This document shows, piece by piece, positions 1-11,355 of a stretch of 64,000 nucleotides of DNA. This stretch comes from Microbacterium cremeum (GTDB lineage: Bacteria; Actinomycetota; Actinomycetes; Actinomycetales; Microbacteriaceae). The DNA is taken from positions 1,054,001 through 1,118,000 of the forward strand of contig NZ_CP063812.1 of assembly GCF_015277855.1 (NCBI RefSeq), in the 5' to 3' direction. Below the pieces are notes generated by a model, which worked only from the letters and a program-made list of their open reading frames with translations, had not been told where the DNA came from and made no database searches. Within the stretch, counting starts at the first letter, position 1, and every line of letters begins with the position of its first letter. The position numbers and the translations under genes are program-made.

Positions 1-606
1 TCGCTCAAGCAGATCGTGTTCCACCTGGGCAACGGCGCCTCGGTCACCGCGATCGACGGCGGGCGCTCGGTCGAGACGTCGATGGGGTTCACGCCGCTCG
101 AGGGCCTCATGATGGGCACCCGCTCGGGCGACATCGACCCCGCGGTGCTCATCCACCTCGCCCGCCGGGCCGGCATGACGATCGACGACCTCGACGACCT
201 GCTCAACAAGCGCAGCGGCTTCCTCGGCATGGCCGGATCGAACGACCTGCGCGACGTCCGCGCGGCGATCGCACAGGGCGACGAGCGCGCGATCCTCGCG
301 TTCGAGGTGTACGTGCACCGGCTGCGCGCCTACGCCGGCGCGTACCTCGCACAGCTCGGCGGCGTCGATGTCATCTCGTTCACCGCGGGCATCGGCGAGA
401 ACGCGCCGCTGGTCCGATCGCACGCGCTGCAGACCCTGGGCTTCGCCGGAATCGAGATCGACCCCGAGCGCAATCTGGCGGCCGCGCGAGGCATCCGCGT
501 CATCTCGACGGATGCCTCGGCCGTGACCGTCCTCGTCGTCCCCACCGACGAGGAGCTCGAGATCGCCCGGCAGACGCTGAGCGTCGCTCGGGGCACGGTC
601 GAGTAG
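1..606 (+). CDS. ackA: Acetate kinase, C-terminal part (5' end outside the window)
   Basis: Acetate kinase makes acetyl phosphate from acetate and ATP, or the reverse, in the cytoplasm, usually with phosphotransacetylase. The reading frame is open from base 1, so the true start lies upstream. Visible family signatures are HLGNGASV with GTRSGDIDP after it (phosphate/acetate-binding region), SGFLGMAG, and the C-terminal nucleotide-binding stretch FTAGIGENA. About 200 residues remain of a family length near 400. The gene ends 59 bp before the HAD phosphatase gene, which appears to have its own promoter. The partner pta would be expected just upstream but cannot be seen. Confidence 0.95.
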   Translation, partial: SLKQIVFHLGNGASVTAIDGGRSVETSMGFTPLEGLMMGTRSGDIDPAVLIHLARRAGMTIDDLDDLLNKRSGFLGMAGSNDLRDVRAAIAQGDERAILAFEVYVHRLRAYAGAYLAQLGGVDVISFTAGIGENAPLVRSHALQTLGFAGIEIDPERNLAAARGIRVISTDASAVTVLVVPTDEELEIARQTLSVARGTVE

Positions 607-653
607 GCGAGGAATGAGCCGCATCGAGACCCGCGTTCGTCACCTGCCCGTCG

Positions 654-665
654 TACCCTGGGGGA
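654..665 (+). promoter_or_regulatory. -10 box and leaderless start of the HAD phosphatase gene
   Basis: TACCCT at 654-659 lies 6 nt before the ATG at 666, placing the transcript start at or next to the start codon. There is no Shine-Dalgarno sequence between them. Confidence 0.55.
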
Positions 666-1397
666 ATGCCCATGGACACCCTGCCCGACCTCAGCACCTA
701 CGACGCGGTGCTGTTCGACCTGGACGGCGTGCTGACGCCCACCGCGGTGGTGCATATGCACGCGTGGCAATCGATGTTCGAAGAGCTCTTCGCGGCGTGG
801 GACATCACGCCGCCGTACACGGAGCGCGACTACTTCGATCACCTCGACGGCAAGAAGAGGTACGACGGGGTGGCTTCGCTGCTGCGCTCGCGTGACGTCG
901 AGGTGCCGTGGGGCGAACCGTCAGACCCGCCGACGGCCGACACCGTCTGCGGCATCGGCAACCGCAAGAACGCCGTCTTCGAGCGCGTCCTGCGCACGGA
1001 GGGCATCGCCCCGTACCCGGGCTCGGTGCGCCTGCTCGACGCCCTCGCGGCCGCGGGCACCCCGGTGGCGGTGGTGTCGAGTTCGAAGAACGCCGAGGAG
1101 GTGCTCGCGGCAGCCGGCATCCGCGACCGCTTCACCGTCGTGATGGACGGGGTCATCGCCGAGCGCGACGACCTCGCCTCCAAGCCCGCGCCCGACGTGT
1201 TCGTCGAGGCCGCGCAGATGCTCGGCGTCGAAGCCGCGCGCAGTGCGGCCGTCGAGGACGCCCTGAGCGGCGTCGAGTCGGCGGTCGCCGGCGGGTTCGG
1301 CCTCGTGGTCGGCGTCGACCGCGGAGCGGGGGAACAGGCGCTGCGCGACGCGGGCGCCCATGTCGTGGTGAAGGATCTGGAGGAGTTCGCACGATGA
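666..1397 (+). CDS. HAD-superfamily hydrolase, beta-phosphoglucomutase-like
   Basis: 243 residues of the HAD-IA family. The catalytic motif FDLDGVLTP gives nucleophile Asp18 and acid/base Asp20. Motif II is the VVSSSKN region, and motif III/IV are KPAPDVF and VEDALSGV. The gene overlaps the following GH65 gene by 4 nt (ATGA), so the two are probably translationally coupled. GH65 phosphorylases release beta-glucose-1-phosphate, and beta-phosphoglucomutase converts it to glucose-6-phosphate, so context strongly supports that role. A plain sugar-phosphate phosphatase is the alternative. Another in-frame ATG lies two codons downstream. Confidence 0.88.
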   Translation: MPMDTLPDLSTYDAVLFDLDGVLTPTAVVHMHAWQSMFEELFAAWDITPPYTERDYFDHLDGKKRYDGVASLLRSRDVEVPWGEPSDPPTADTVCGIGNRKNAVFERVLRTEGIAPYPGSVRLLDALAAAGTPVAVVSSSKNAEEVLAAAGIRDRFTVVMDGVIAERDDLASKPAPDVFVEAAQMLGVEAARSAAVEDALSGVESAVAGGFGLVVGVDRGAGEQALRDAGAHVVVKDLEEFAR

Positions 1398-3943
1398 TCG
1401 ATCGCGATCGGTTCCCCGTCGATGCGTGGCGTCTGGTCGAGACGTCGTTCGCACTCGAGGACGCCGGCGTCACCGAGACGCTGTTCTCTGTCGGCAACGG
1501 CTACCTCGGCCTGCGCGGCAACCACGCCGAGGGGCGTTTCGCCTACGAGCACGGCACCTACATCAACGGCTTCCACGAGACGTTCCCGATCCGCCACGCC
1601 GAGCAGGCGTACGGGTTCGCCGAGGTCGGGCAGACGATCATCAACGCACCCGACGCCAAGGTCATGCGTGTCTACGTCGACGATGAGCCGCTGTCGCTGG
1701 ACGTCGCCGACATCCGCGAGTACGAGCGTGTGCTCGACATGCGCGACGGGGTGCTGCGCCGTCACATCGTGTGGGTGACGCCCTCCGGCAAGGAGGTGCG
1801 GATCGACGTCGAGCGCATGGTCTCGTTCGAAGAGAAGCACCTCGCGATCATGAGCGTGGACGTGACCGTGCTCAACGCCGACGCCCCGGTGACGGTCTCG
1901 TGCCAGATCATCAACCGGCAGGACGGTGAGGACGTGTACGGCGGTACGCCGGTGGCAGCCTCCCGTGCCGCTGCCAAGGCGGCGTTCGACCCCCGCAAGA
2001 CCGAGCGGCTCCACGAGCGCGTGCTGCAGCCGCAGGAGTACTGGCAGGACAAGCTGCGCACGGCGCTGTCGTACCGGGTCAACGACTCGGGCATGTCGGT
2101 CGCGGTGGTGGCCGATCACCTGGTCGAGACCGACAACGAGTACACCGCCCGCACGCTCGTGGAGCCCGACATCGCGAAGAACGTCTTCCGCGTGCAGGCG
2201 AAGGCGGGTGTGCCGATCCGGGTGACCAAGCTCGTCAGCTACCACACGTCGCGGGGCGTGCCCGCGCGTGAGCTCGTCGACCGCGGACGCCGCACGCTGG
2301 ACCGCGCGCTCACGGTGGGCGTCGACGCGATCCTTGCGCAGCAGCGGGAGTGGCTCGACGGTTTCTGGGAGCGTTCGGACGTGCGGATCGGCGGGCACGA
2401 CGACCTGCAGCAGGCGACGCGGTGGTGCCTGTTCCAGCTCGCGCAGGCGTCGGCTCGCGCCGACGGCCTCGGCGTGCCGGCGAAGGGCATGACCGGATCC
2501 GGCTACTCCGGACACTACTTCTGGGATACCGAGATCTACGTCCTGCCGTTCCTCGCCTACACGACGCCGCTGTGGGCCCGCAACGCGCTGCGGATGCGAT
2601 ACCTCATGCTCCCGGCGGCGCGACGCCGTGCGTTCCAGCTCAACGAGGCGGGCGCACTGTTTCCGTGGCGCACGATCAACGGGGAAGAGGCATCCGCGTA
2701 CTACGCCGCGGGCACGGCGCAGTACCACATCAACGCCGACGTGAGCTATGCGCTCGGGAAGTACGTGCGGGCCACCGGCGATGACGAGTTCCTGTTCCGC
2801 GAGGGCGTCGACATCGCGGTCGAGACCGCCCGGCTGTGGGCGACCCTCGGCTTCTGGCGCACGAGCGACGGCCAGAGCGACGGCGAGATCGACGGCGAGG
2901 GTGACACGTTCCACATCCACGGCGTGACGGGGCCGGACGAGTACACCACGGTCGTCAACGACAACCTCTTCACGAACGTCATGGCGCGGTTCAACCTGCG
3001 CTTCGCCGCGCGCACGGTCCGCGAGATGGCAGAGGTCGACGGTGAGGTCTACCGCCAGATGGTCGACCGGCTCGCGCTCGATCCCGACGAGCCCGAGTCC
3101 TGGGAGCGGGCCGCCGAGGCGATGCACATCCCGTTCAGCCCGGGTGTCGGCATCCACCCGCAGGATCACGTGTTCCTCGAGCGCGAGATCTGGGACCTCG
3201 AGAACACCCCGCCCGACAAGCGGCCGCTGCTGCTGCACTTCCACCCGCTCGTGATCTACCGCTACCAGGTGCTCAAGCAGGCCGACGTGGTGCTCGCGCT
3301 GTTCCTGCAGGGCAACCACTTCTCGGACCGGGACAAGCTCGCCGACTTCGAGTACTACGACCCGCTGACCACCGGCGATTCCACGCTGTCGGCGGTCGTG
3401 CAGTCCATCCTCGCCGCCGAGGTCGGGTATCAGGACCTCGCGCTGGAGTACTTCCGGCAGTCGATCTTCGTCGACCTCGCCGACCTGCACCACAACGCTG
3501 CGGACGGCGTGCACGTCGCATCGGCCGGCGGCGTATGGACGGCGCTGGTGTCGGGATTCGGCGGGATGCGCGACCACTTCGGCGAGTTGTCGTTCGACCC
3601 GCGGCTTCCGGCGAGCTGGCCCTCGCTCGAGTTCGTGCTGCACTGGCACGGCACCCGCCTGACCGTCACGCTCACCCGCGCCGAGCTGCGCGTCCGCGCC
3701 GGTGAAGGCAACCCGGTCGGCTTCAGCGTGCGCGGCGTCGGCTACGTCGTCGGCGCGGGCGAAGAGGTCGCGGTGCCGCTCCACGGCCAGGGCCCCGTGA
3801 TCTCGGGCCGCCCGACGCTGCGCGAGCTCGGCGACGCACGCCGCGAGGACGGCTCGCTGCTGTCGGCGTCCGTGCCGACGGTGACCTCGTCGATCCCGGT
3901 CATCGCGGGGACGGCGGATGTCGAGCACGGCGCGGACGCGTAG
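1394..3943 (+). CDS. Glycoside hydrolase family 65 disaccharide phosphorylase
   Basis: 849 residues, the normal size for GH65 (maltose, trehalose, kojibiose or nigerose phosphorylases). The enzyme splits an alpha-glucoside with phosphate to glucose and beta-glucose-1-phosphate in the cytoplasm. The N-terminal beta-sandwich begins with SVGNGYLGLRGNHAEG. The catalytic (alpha/alpha)6 barrel carries GHYFWDTEIY (around residues 374-382) and HGVTGPDEYT, where Glu516 is the expected general acid. A C-terminal beta domain follows. The ATG at 1394 is chosen because it overlaps the preceding stop by 4 nt and starts the conserved N-terminus. Substrate specificity cannot be read from the sequence, and no sugar transporter lies next to it. 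Confidence 0.9.
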   Translation: MIDRDRFPVDAWRLVETSFALEDAGVTETLFSVGNGYLGLRGNHAEGRFAYEHGTYINGFHETFPIRHAEQAYGFAEVGQTIINAPDAKVMRVYVDDEPLSLDVADIREYERVLDMRDGVLRRHIVWVTPSGKEVRIDVERMVSFEEKHLAIMSVDVTVLNADAPVTVSCQIINRQDGEDVYGGTPVAASRAAAKAAFDPRKTERLHERVLQPQEYWQDKLRTALSYRVNDSGMSVAVVADHLVETDNEYTARTLVEPDIAKNVFRVQAKAGVPIRVTKLVSYHTSRGVPARELVDRGRRTLDRALTVGVDAILAQQREWLDGFWERSDVRIGGHDDLQQATRWCLFQLAQASARADGLGVPAKGMTGSGYSGHYFWDTEIYVLPFLAYTTPLWARNALRMRYLMLPAARRRAFQLNEAGALFPWRTINGEEASAYYAAGTAQYHINADVSYALGKYVRATGDDEFLFREGVDIAVETARLWATLGFWRTSDGQSDGEIDGEGDTFHIHGVTGPDEYTTVVNDNLFTNVMARFNLRFAARTVREMAEVDGEVYRQMVDRLALDPDEPESWERAAEAMHIPFSPGVGIHPQDHVFLEREIWDLENTPPDKRPLLLHFHPLVIYRYQVLKQADVVLALFLQGNHFSDRDKLADFEYYDPLTTGDSTLSAVVQSILAAEVGYQDLALEYFRQSIFVDLADLHHNAADGVHVASAGGVWTALVSGFGGMRDHFGELSFDPRLPASWPSLEFVLHWHGTRLTVTLTRAELRVRAGEGNPVGFSVRGVGYVVGAGEEVAVPLHGQGPVISGRPTLRELGDARREDGSLLSASVPTVTSSIPVIAGTADVEHGADA

Positions 3944-4054
3944 CTCCGGCGCTGCCGGCCCCGCACACGGGCGACGGATGCCGCAGCCCGCGGCGCCCGG
4001 AAAGACCGTGGTCGGTGAGCGGTGGGAGCCGGGCACGATGTCGTGGGCACGCCG

Positions 4055-4066
4055 TAGGCTGTGGGG
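4055..4066 (+). promoter_or_regulatory. -10 box and leaderless start of dnaX
   Basis: TAGGCT at 4055-4060 ends 6 nt before the GTG at 4067. This favours 4067 over the in-frame GTG at 4061. Confidence 0.6.
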
Positions 4067-6331
4067 GTGACCACCGCTCTCTACCGCCGCTACCGACCGG
4101 AGTCGTTCGGCGAGATGATCGGCCAGTCGCAGGTCACCGAGCCGCTCATGACGGCGCTGCGCAGCGACCGCGTCGGTCACGCGTACCTCTTCTCGGGTCC
4201 GCGCGGGTGCGGCAAGACCACGTCCGCCCGCATCCTCGCACGTTGCCTCAACTGTGCGCAGGGGCCGACCGACACCCCGTGCGGCACGTGCGACAGCTGC
4301 GTCGAGCTCGGTCGCGGCGGCGGGGGATCGCTCGATGTCGTCGAGATCGACGCGGCGAGCCACAACGGAGTCGATGACGCGCGCGACCTGCGTGAGCGCG
4401 CGGTGTTCGCGCCGGCGCGCGACCGGTTCAAGATCTTCATCCTCGACGAGGCGCACATGGTCACGCCGCAGGGCTTCAACGCACTGCTGAAGCTCGTCGA
4501 AGAGCCGCCCGACCACGTCAAGTTCATCTTCGCCACGACCGAGCCCGAGAAGGTCATCGGCACGATCCGCTCGCGCACGCACCACTACCCGTTCCGGCTC
4601 GTGCCGCCCGCGGCGATGCTCGAGTACGTCGAGCAGCTGTGCACGCAGGAGGGCGTCGAGGTCGAGCCGGGCGTGCTGCCCCTCGTGGTGCGCGCGGGCG
4701 GTGGGTCGCCGCGCGACACCCTGTCGCTGCTCGACCAGCTCATCGCCGGCTCGGACGATGCGCGCGTGACGTACGCCCGCGCCGTCGCGCTCCTCGGCTA
4801 CACGCACGGCGAGCTTCTCGACGAGGTGGTCGACGCGTTCGCCGCGAGCGACGCCGCCGCCGCGTTCGCGGCCGTCGACCGGGTGGTGCAGACCGGGCAG
4901 GACCCGCGGCGCTTCGTCGACGACCTGCTCGAGCGCCTGCGCGACCTCATCGTCGTCGCGGCGACGGGGCAGGGCGCGGCCGCGGTGCTGCGCGGCGTCT
5001 CGGCCGAAGACCTCGAGCGCATGAAGGGCCAGGCCGATACGTTCGGGCCGGCGCGGCTCTCGCGCGTCGCCGACCTCGTGATCGCGACTCTCGACGACAT
5101 GACCGGCGCCACGTCGCCCCGCCTGCAGCTCGAGCTCATGGTCGCGCGGGTTCTGGCGCGGGGGACGGTTCCCACGTCGGCCGCGGAGACGCCGGGCACG
5201 GCGGCTCCGGCGGCGCCTGTCCCGTCCCGGGCAGCCTCTCCGGCGGCGGCTCCGGCGCCGGCCGCGGCTCCGGCGGCTGCGGCAGCTCCCGTACCCGCAC
5301 CCGCGGCAGCTCCGGCTCCCGCGGCAGCTCCGGCTCCCGCGGCAGCTCCGGCGCCTGCGGCAGCTCCGGCTCCCGCGCCTGCAGTGCGCGAGCTCACGTT
5401 CGAGGGGCTCGTCGAGGCGTGGCCCGACGTGCTCCGGCGGCTCGAAGAGATCAGCCGCTCGTCGTGGATGGTCGCCGCCGCGTCGCGGCCCGCAGCGGTC
5501 GCGTTCAAGGACGGCGATCCGGTGGTGACCCTCGAGTTCGCGTCGGCCGCAGACCTCACCAAGTTCAAGCCCAAGCCGCAGGGCTCGGGGGCGTTCCTCG
5601 ACGTGCGCCGCGCGATCGAGGAGCTGTTCGGCAGTCAGGTGAAGTTCCTCACGCGGCTCGTCGAGCCCGGCGGAGAAGGACCTGGCGGCGAAGGACCAGG
5701 AGGCGGAGGGCCCGGACGCGGCCACCCCGCACCGGCGTCCGGGGCCCGGCCCCCGCGGCCCGAGATGGCGGGCACCACCGCGCCGCCCACCCCCGGTACG
5801 GCGGACGCTGCTGCTCCTTCTCGCGCCCCGGCTCAGGCAGCGCCGAGCGCGGCGCCCTCGACTCCGCCTCGTGCGACGGCATCCGCCCCTGCTCGCCCCG
5901 CGGCGGCCGCGCCGGTCACCGACTGGGCGGTCGCGCCGATCCCGACCGACGCCGACGCGCCGCCCCCCGACCCGGGTCCTGCCGCGCTCGCCGTCGACAC
6001 GTCGGCGCAGTTCGCCGTCGACGACGAGCCCGAAGACGCCGTCGCCGGCGCCCGTACGCGCATCGCGACGCTCGCGCCGCCCCGCGAGGGCGACGTCCTG
6101 CCCCGTGACGAGGTCGCACCGTCGATCGAGAGCGATGACGACGAAGACACCGCCGGCGCGCTCGATTCCGGCGACGCGCCGGTGCCCCCCACCGTCGCAC
6201 CGCCGCTCGTGCCCACCGTGACGACGCGCAACGACGGCGTGCAGCGGTACGGCGAAGCGGTGATCCGCCAGGTGCTCGGCGCGACCTTCATCCGCGAAGA
6301 GCCCTACGAGCCGCCCACGAGGTTCAGCTAG
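4067..6331 (+). CDS. dnaX: DNA polymerase III subunits gamma and tau
   Basis: 754-residue clamp-loader ATPase of the replicative polymerase. It opens with LYRRYRPESFGEMIGQ. The Walker A motif GPRGCGKTT covers residues 44-52, a four-cysteine zinc module (CLNC...CGTCDSC) follows near 62-78, then DEAHM (Walker B) and the EEPPDHVKFIFATTEP sensor region. After about residue 370 there is an Ala/Pro-rich linker encoded by near-perfect 18-bp tandem repeats (about 5282-5385). A tau-type domain, a second low-complexity acidic linker and a conserved C-terminus follow. I see no slippery frameshift signal. recR follows after 3 bp, the usual dnaX-recR pairing. Confidence 0.96.
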   Translation: MTTALYRRYRPESFGEMIGQSQVTEPLMTALRSDRVGHAYLFSGPRGCGKTTSARILARCLNCAQGPTDTPCGTCDSCVELGRGGGGSLDVVEIDAASHNGVDDARDLRERAVFAPARDRFKIFILDEAHMVTPQGFNALLKLVEEPPDHVKFIFATTEPEKVIGTIRSRTHHYPFRLVPPAAMLEYVEQLCTQEGVEVEPGVLPLVVRAGGGSPRDTLSLLDQLIAGSDDARVTYARAVALLGYTHGELLDEVVDAFAASDAAAAFAAVDRVVQTGQDPRRFVDDLLERLRDLIVVAATGQGAAAVLRGVSAEDLERMKGQADTFGPARLSRVADLVIATLDDMTGATSPRLQLELMVARVLARGTVPTSAAETPGTAAPAAPVPSRAASPAAAPAPAAAPAAAAAPVPAPAAAPAPAAAPAPAAAPAPAAAPAPAPAVRELTFEGLVEAWPDVLRRLEEISRSSWMVAAASRPAAVAFKDGDPVVTLEFASAADLTKFKPKPQGSGAFLDVRRAIEELFGSQVKFLTRLVEPGGEGPGGEGPGGGGPGRGHPAPASGARPPRPEMAGTTAPPTPGTADAAAPSRAPAQAAPSAAPSTPPRATASAPARPAAAAPVTDWAVAPIPTDADAPPPDPGPAALAVDTSAQFAVDDEPEDAVAGARTRIATLAPPREGDVLPRDEVAPSIESDDDEDTAGALDSGDAPVPPTVAPPLVPTVTTRNDGVQRYGEAVIRQVLGATFIREEPYEPPTRFS
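5282..5385 (+). repeat. 18-bp tandem repeat inside dnaX (Ala/Pro linker)
   Basis: About five to six copies of GCGGCAGCTCCGGCTCCC, with one-base variants, encode repeated AAPAPA. The period is a multiple of three, so copy-number change would lengthen or shorten the tau linker without a frameshift. Confidence 0.85.
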
Positions 6332-6334
6332 CCC

Positions 6335-6928
6335 ATGTACGACGGCATCGTCCAAGACCTCATCGACGAGTTCGGCCGGCTTCCCGGCATCGGCCCCAAG
6401 TCGGCGCAGCGGATCGCTTTCCACATCCTGCAGACGCCGAATTTCGACGTGTCGCACCTCGCGGAACTGCTGAGCGTCGTCCGCGAGAGGGTGCGCTTCT
6501 GCGAGGTGTGCGGCAACGTCTCGGAGCAGGATCGCTGCTCGATCTGCCGCGATCCCCGCCGCAACCAGACGTTGATCTGCGTCGTCGAAGACGCCAAGGA
6601 CGTCGCTGCGATCGAGCGCACGCGCGAGTTCCGCGGGCTGTACCACGTGCTCGGCGGAGCGATCAGCCCCATCGCCGGCGTCGGGCCCGACGACCTGCGA
6701 ATCGCGCAGCTCATGCAGCGGCTGGCCGACGGCACCGTGCAGGAGGTCATCCTCGCGACCAACCCGAACCTCGAAGGCGAGGCGACGGCGACCTATCTCA
6801 GCCGTCTGCTCCACACGCTCGAGATCCGCGTGACCCGTCTGGCGTCGGGTCTGCCCGTGGGCGGCGACCTCGAGTACGCCGACGAGGTCACCCTGGGGCG
6901 CGCATTCGAGGGCCGGAGGTCGGTGTGA
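6335..6928 (+). CDS. recR: Recombination mediator protein RecR
   Basis: 197 residues, full length for RecR, which acts with RecO and RecF in loading RecA at gaps. The helix-hairpin-helix is visible as [18 protein letters not shown] four-cysteine zinc finger (CEVC...CSIC) follows, then a Toprim domain beginning ICVVEDAKD and the C-terminal [13 protein letters not shown] segment. The ATG at 6335 is 3 bp behind the dnaX stop. The stop overlaps the start of the next gene (GTGA). Confidence 0.97.
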   Translation: MYDGIVQDLIDEFGRLPGIGPKSAQRIAFHILQTPNFDVSHLAELLSVVRERVRFCEVCGNVSEQDRCSICRDPRRNQTLICVVEDAKDVAAIERTREFRGLYHVLGGAISPIAGVGPDDLRIAQLMQRLADGTVQEVILATNPNLEGEATATYLSRLLHTLEIRVTRLASGLPVGGDLEYADEVTLGRAFEGRRSV

Positions 6929-7893
6929 CCACCATCCAGCGCTTCGACGCGCGCGCGTGGCTGCTCTTCGGCGCGATGGCCCTGCTGTGGGGCGTCCCGT
7001 ACCTCTTCATCGCCGTCGCGGTCGAGACCTACTCGCCGGCGGCCGTCGTCGCCGGGCGCACGCTCCTGGGCGCACTCCTGCTGCTGCCGTTCGCGCTCCG
7101 GCAGAAGGCGCTGCGGCCGGCGTTCTCGAAGATCGGCTGGGTGCTGGCGTTCGGCGCGATCGAGATGGCGGGGCCCTTCCTGCTGCTCGGGCACGCGGAA
7201 CAGACGCTGCCGTCGGGCCTCACCGGGCTGCTCGTGGCCACCGTCCCGCTGTTCGCCGCGCTCATCGCGTTCGGCGGCGGCGACCGCTCGATGCTGAGTC
7301 CTGCGCGCCTCATCGGGCTCCTGATCGGATTCGCCGGGGTCTTCGTGATCGTGGCCGGACCGGGCCTCGCCGTCGAAGGCGGCGGCGGCCTCGTGGCGGT
7401 CGGCGAGGTGCTCCTGGTGGCCGTGCTCTACGCGATCGCCCCGTTCGTCATCGCCACCAAGCTGCGCGACGTGCCGGCGCTGGGCACCATCACGCTGGCA
7501 CTGTTCGCGGTCGGGATCTTCTACACGCCGATCGCTTTCCTCACCCAGGATCAGGTGCCCTCGATCGAGAGCACGCTTTCGCTCGTCGCGCTGGGCGTGC
7601 TGTGCACCGCGGTCGCGTTCATCGCCTTCTTCGCCCTCATCGCGCGCGTGGGGCCGGTGCGGGCGCCGTTGTTCACGTATGTGAACCCCGTGGTCGCGAT
7701 CGTGCTCGGCACGATCATCCTCGCCGAGCCGCTCACGCCGGGACTTCTGATCGGGTTCCCCCTCGTCATCGTGGGCTGCTGGCTCGCCGCGACCGGTGGC
7801 CGCTTCCGTGCCGTCAAGCCCGAGCCGGAGCCAGGGCTGGGGTCCACGCCCGACGAGCGCGCCGCAGAACTGCCCCCCATCGCCCCGAGCTGA
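6925..7893 (+). CDS. EamA/DMT-family transporter
   Basis: 322-residue integral membrane protein with about ten hydrophobic helices in two EamA repeats, starting [17 protein letters not shown] and repeating near the [18 protein letters not shown] segment. Members export amino acids or other metabolites, and the substrate here is unknown. The GTG at 6925 overlaps the recR stop by 4 nt, implying co-translation with dnaX-recR. The C-terminal tail from about residue 290 is hydrophilic and rich in Pro and Glu. The repeat block starts directly behind the stop. Confidence 0.85.
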   Translation: MTTIQRFDARAWLLFGAMALLWGVPYLFIAVAVETYSPAAVVAGRTLLGALLLLPFALRQKALRPAFSKIGWVLAFGAIEMAGPFLLLGHAEQTLPSGLTGLLVATVPLFAALIAFGGGDRSMLSPARLIGLLIGFAGVFVIVAGPGLAVEGGGGLVAVGEVLLVAVLYAIAPFVIATKLRDVPALGTITLALFAVGIFYTPIAFLTQDQVPSIESTLSLVALGVLCTAVAFIAFFALIARVGPVRAPLFTYVNPVVAIVLGTIILAEPLTPGLLIGFPLVIVGCWLAATGGRFRAVKPEPEPGLGSTPDERAAELPPIAPS

Positions 7894-7980
7894 CGCGGGC
7901 GGGGGAGCGTCGGCACGCCTGCGCGGCGCGCCGCAAGCGTGCGGCTGCACTTTCCTGCGGCGGCGCGCCGCGAGCGTGCG

Positions 7981-8600
7981 GCTGCACTTTCCTGCGGCGG
8001 CGCATCAGTTTTCGGGTGCCGCAGCAGAGTTCTGTAGCCCGTGCCGCCGTCCCGGCAGGAATCTGTAGCCGCAGCAGGAAGCTGCAGCCGGAACAGAAAT
8101 CTATGGCCGAAGCAGGAACCTGCCGCCGCGACAGGAACCGGCACCCCCCGGCAGCGGGAGCCGCCACCCCGGCGGGGGACAGCCGCTCGCGGTGCGGCTG
8201 CACTTTCCTGCGGCGGCGCATCAGTTTTCGGGCGCCGCGGCAGAATTCTGTAGCCCGTGCCGCCGTCTCGGCAGGAATCTGTGGCCGCAGCAGGAAGCTG
8301 CAGCCGCCACAGGAACCTGCAGCCGCCACAGAAAAGTGCAGCCGCAGCAGGAACCTGCCGCCGCGACAGGACCCGGCACCCCCGGCAGCGGGAGCCGCCA
8401 CCTCGGCGGGGGACAGCCGCTCGCGGTACGGCTGCAGTTTCCTGCGGCGGCGCATCAGTTTTCGGGCGCCGCGGCAGAATTCTGTAGCCCGAGCCGCCGT
8501 CCCGGCAGGAATCTGTAGCCGCAGCAGGAACCTGCAGCCGCCACAGGAAAGCGCAGCCGCAGCAGGAACCTGCCGCCGCGACAGGAACGGTCAGCCCCCG
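7981..8600. repeat. Nested tandem repeat array (216/234-bp units made of 19-bp monomers)
   Basis: Three large units begin at 7981, 8197 and 8431, with lengths 216, 234 and a partial third of about 165 bp. Each starts with one inverted-orientation monomer (GCGGCTGCACTTTCCTGC), then an element with TCAGTTTTCGGG and CAGAATTCTG, then four to six direct monomers of consensus CAGGAANCTGNAGCCGCNN. In unit 1 the monomers start at 8056, 8075, 8094, 8113 and 8132. Unit 2 has one more monomer than unit 1 (19 bp) and one C fewer, explaining the 18-bp length difference. A 37-bp duplication (7944 and 7981) leads in. The function is unknown. Confidence 0.9.
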
Positions 8601-8748
8601 TCAGCCCCCGGCAGCCCCCCGGCACCACCCCGTCAGCCCTCCCGGACGCCGGGTCCGCTACGGCAGCGGCCGGGTCGGCCACCCGCGCACCGAGCGCCGT
8701 CGGGCGGGGCCGCCGCGTCACATGGCCGGGGGTGCATGGACGCGTCCG

Positions 8749-8810
8749 TAAGATTGACGTTCGGGCGCGGCATCCGTTCACGCCTCTCGAGACACGCGTG
8801 GAGTTTCATC
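8749..8810 (+). promoter_or_regulatory. lysC promoter -10 and short leader
   Basis: TAAGAT at 8749-8754 is a good -10 box. About 50 nt of leader follows, with GGAG about 7 nt before the GTG at 8811. Unlike many genes here, lysC therefore seems to have a leader. I see no lysine riboswitch, as the leader is too short. Confidence 0.5.
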
Positions 8811-11196
<2,386 letters not shown>

Positions 11197-11230
11197 CGCG
11201 AGGCGCTTCGCGAGCGGGCGGCGCACACGA

Positions 11231-11277
11231 CGACGGCGACGGATGCCTCGGCTGAGGCATCCGCCCGCTTGCCGTCG
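11231..11277 (+). terminator. Hairpin terminator-like element after asd
   Basis: The inner stem pairs CGGATGCCTC (11240-11249) with GAGGCATCCG (11254-11263) across a 4-nt loop. An outer stem pairs CGACGGC with GCCGTCG. No T-run follows. The stem is built from the GGATGCC heptamer discussed in the findings. Confidence 0.6.
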
Positions 11278-11343
11278 ACGCAAGAACCGCCGGACTTTCG
11301 CGTCCGTCAGGGGACCCCGGTCAGGGGCACTTTCCCGCGCGAA

Positions 11344-11355
11344 TAGAATCGATGG
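11344..11355 (+). promoter_or_regulatory. -10 box and leaderless start of mqo
   Basis: TAGAAT at 11344-11349 ends 6 nt before the GTG at 11356. Confidence 0.6.

Larger units (their letters stand above)
7894..8810. other. 917-bp gene-free region between the EamA gene and lysC
   Basis: About 700 bp (7921-8600) is a nested repeat array, annotated separately. The rest (8600-8748) is GC-rich without a recognisable gene and includes short runs of repeated CAGCCCC. The last 60 bp hold the lysC promoter and leader. Open frames exist on both strands only because the repeat lacks stop codons. The 19-bp monomer would shift frame at each copy, which argues against protein coding. Confidence 0.8.

Noticed and set aside
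3944..4060. Signal recognition particle RNA gene upstream of dnaX
   Set aside because: ffs often lies near dnaX, but the conserved GGTCAGG...GGAAGCAGCC core is not present.
839..6814. A nearly 2,000-codon open frame on the minus strand
   Set aside because: It is antisense to the HAD, GH65, dnaX and recR genes, is rich in Arg/Asp/His as expected of shadow frames in high-GC DNA, and has no family motif.
7814..8455. Minus-strand 213-codon frame through the repeat block
   Set aside because: It exists because the repeat lacks stops; the 19-bp monomer changes frame at each copy and there is no start signal.
7944..8600. Repeat block as a CRISPR array
   Set aside because: Monomers are contiguous 19-mers without unique spacers and no cas genes are in the window.
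8755..8810. Lysine riboswitch before lysC
   Set aside because: The leader is only about 50 nt and lacks the five-helix structure.
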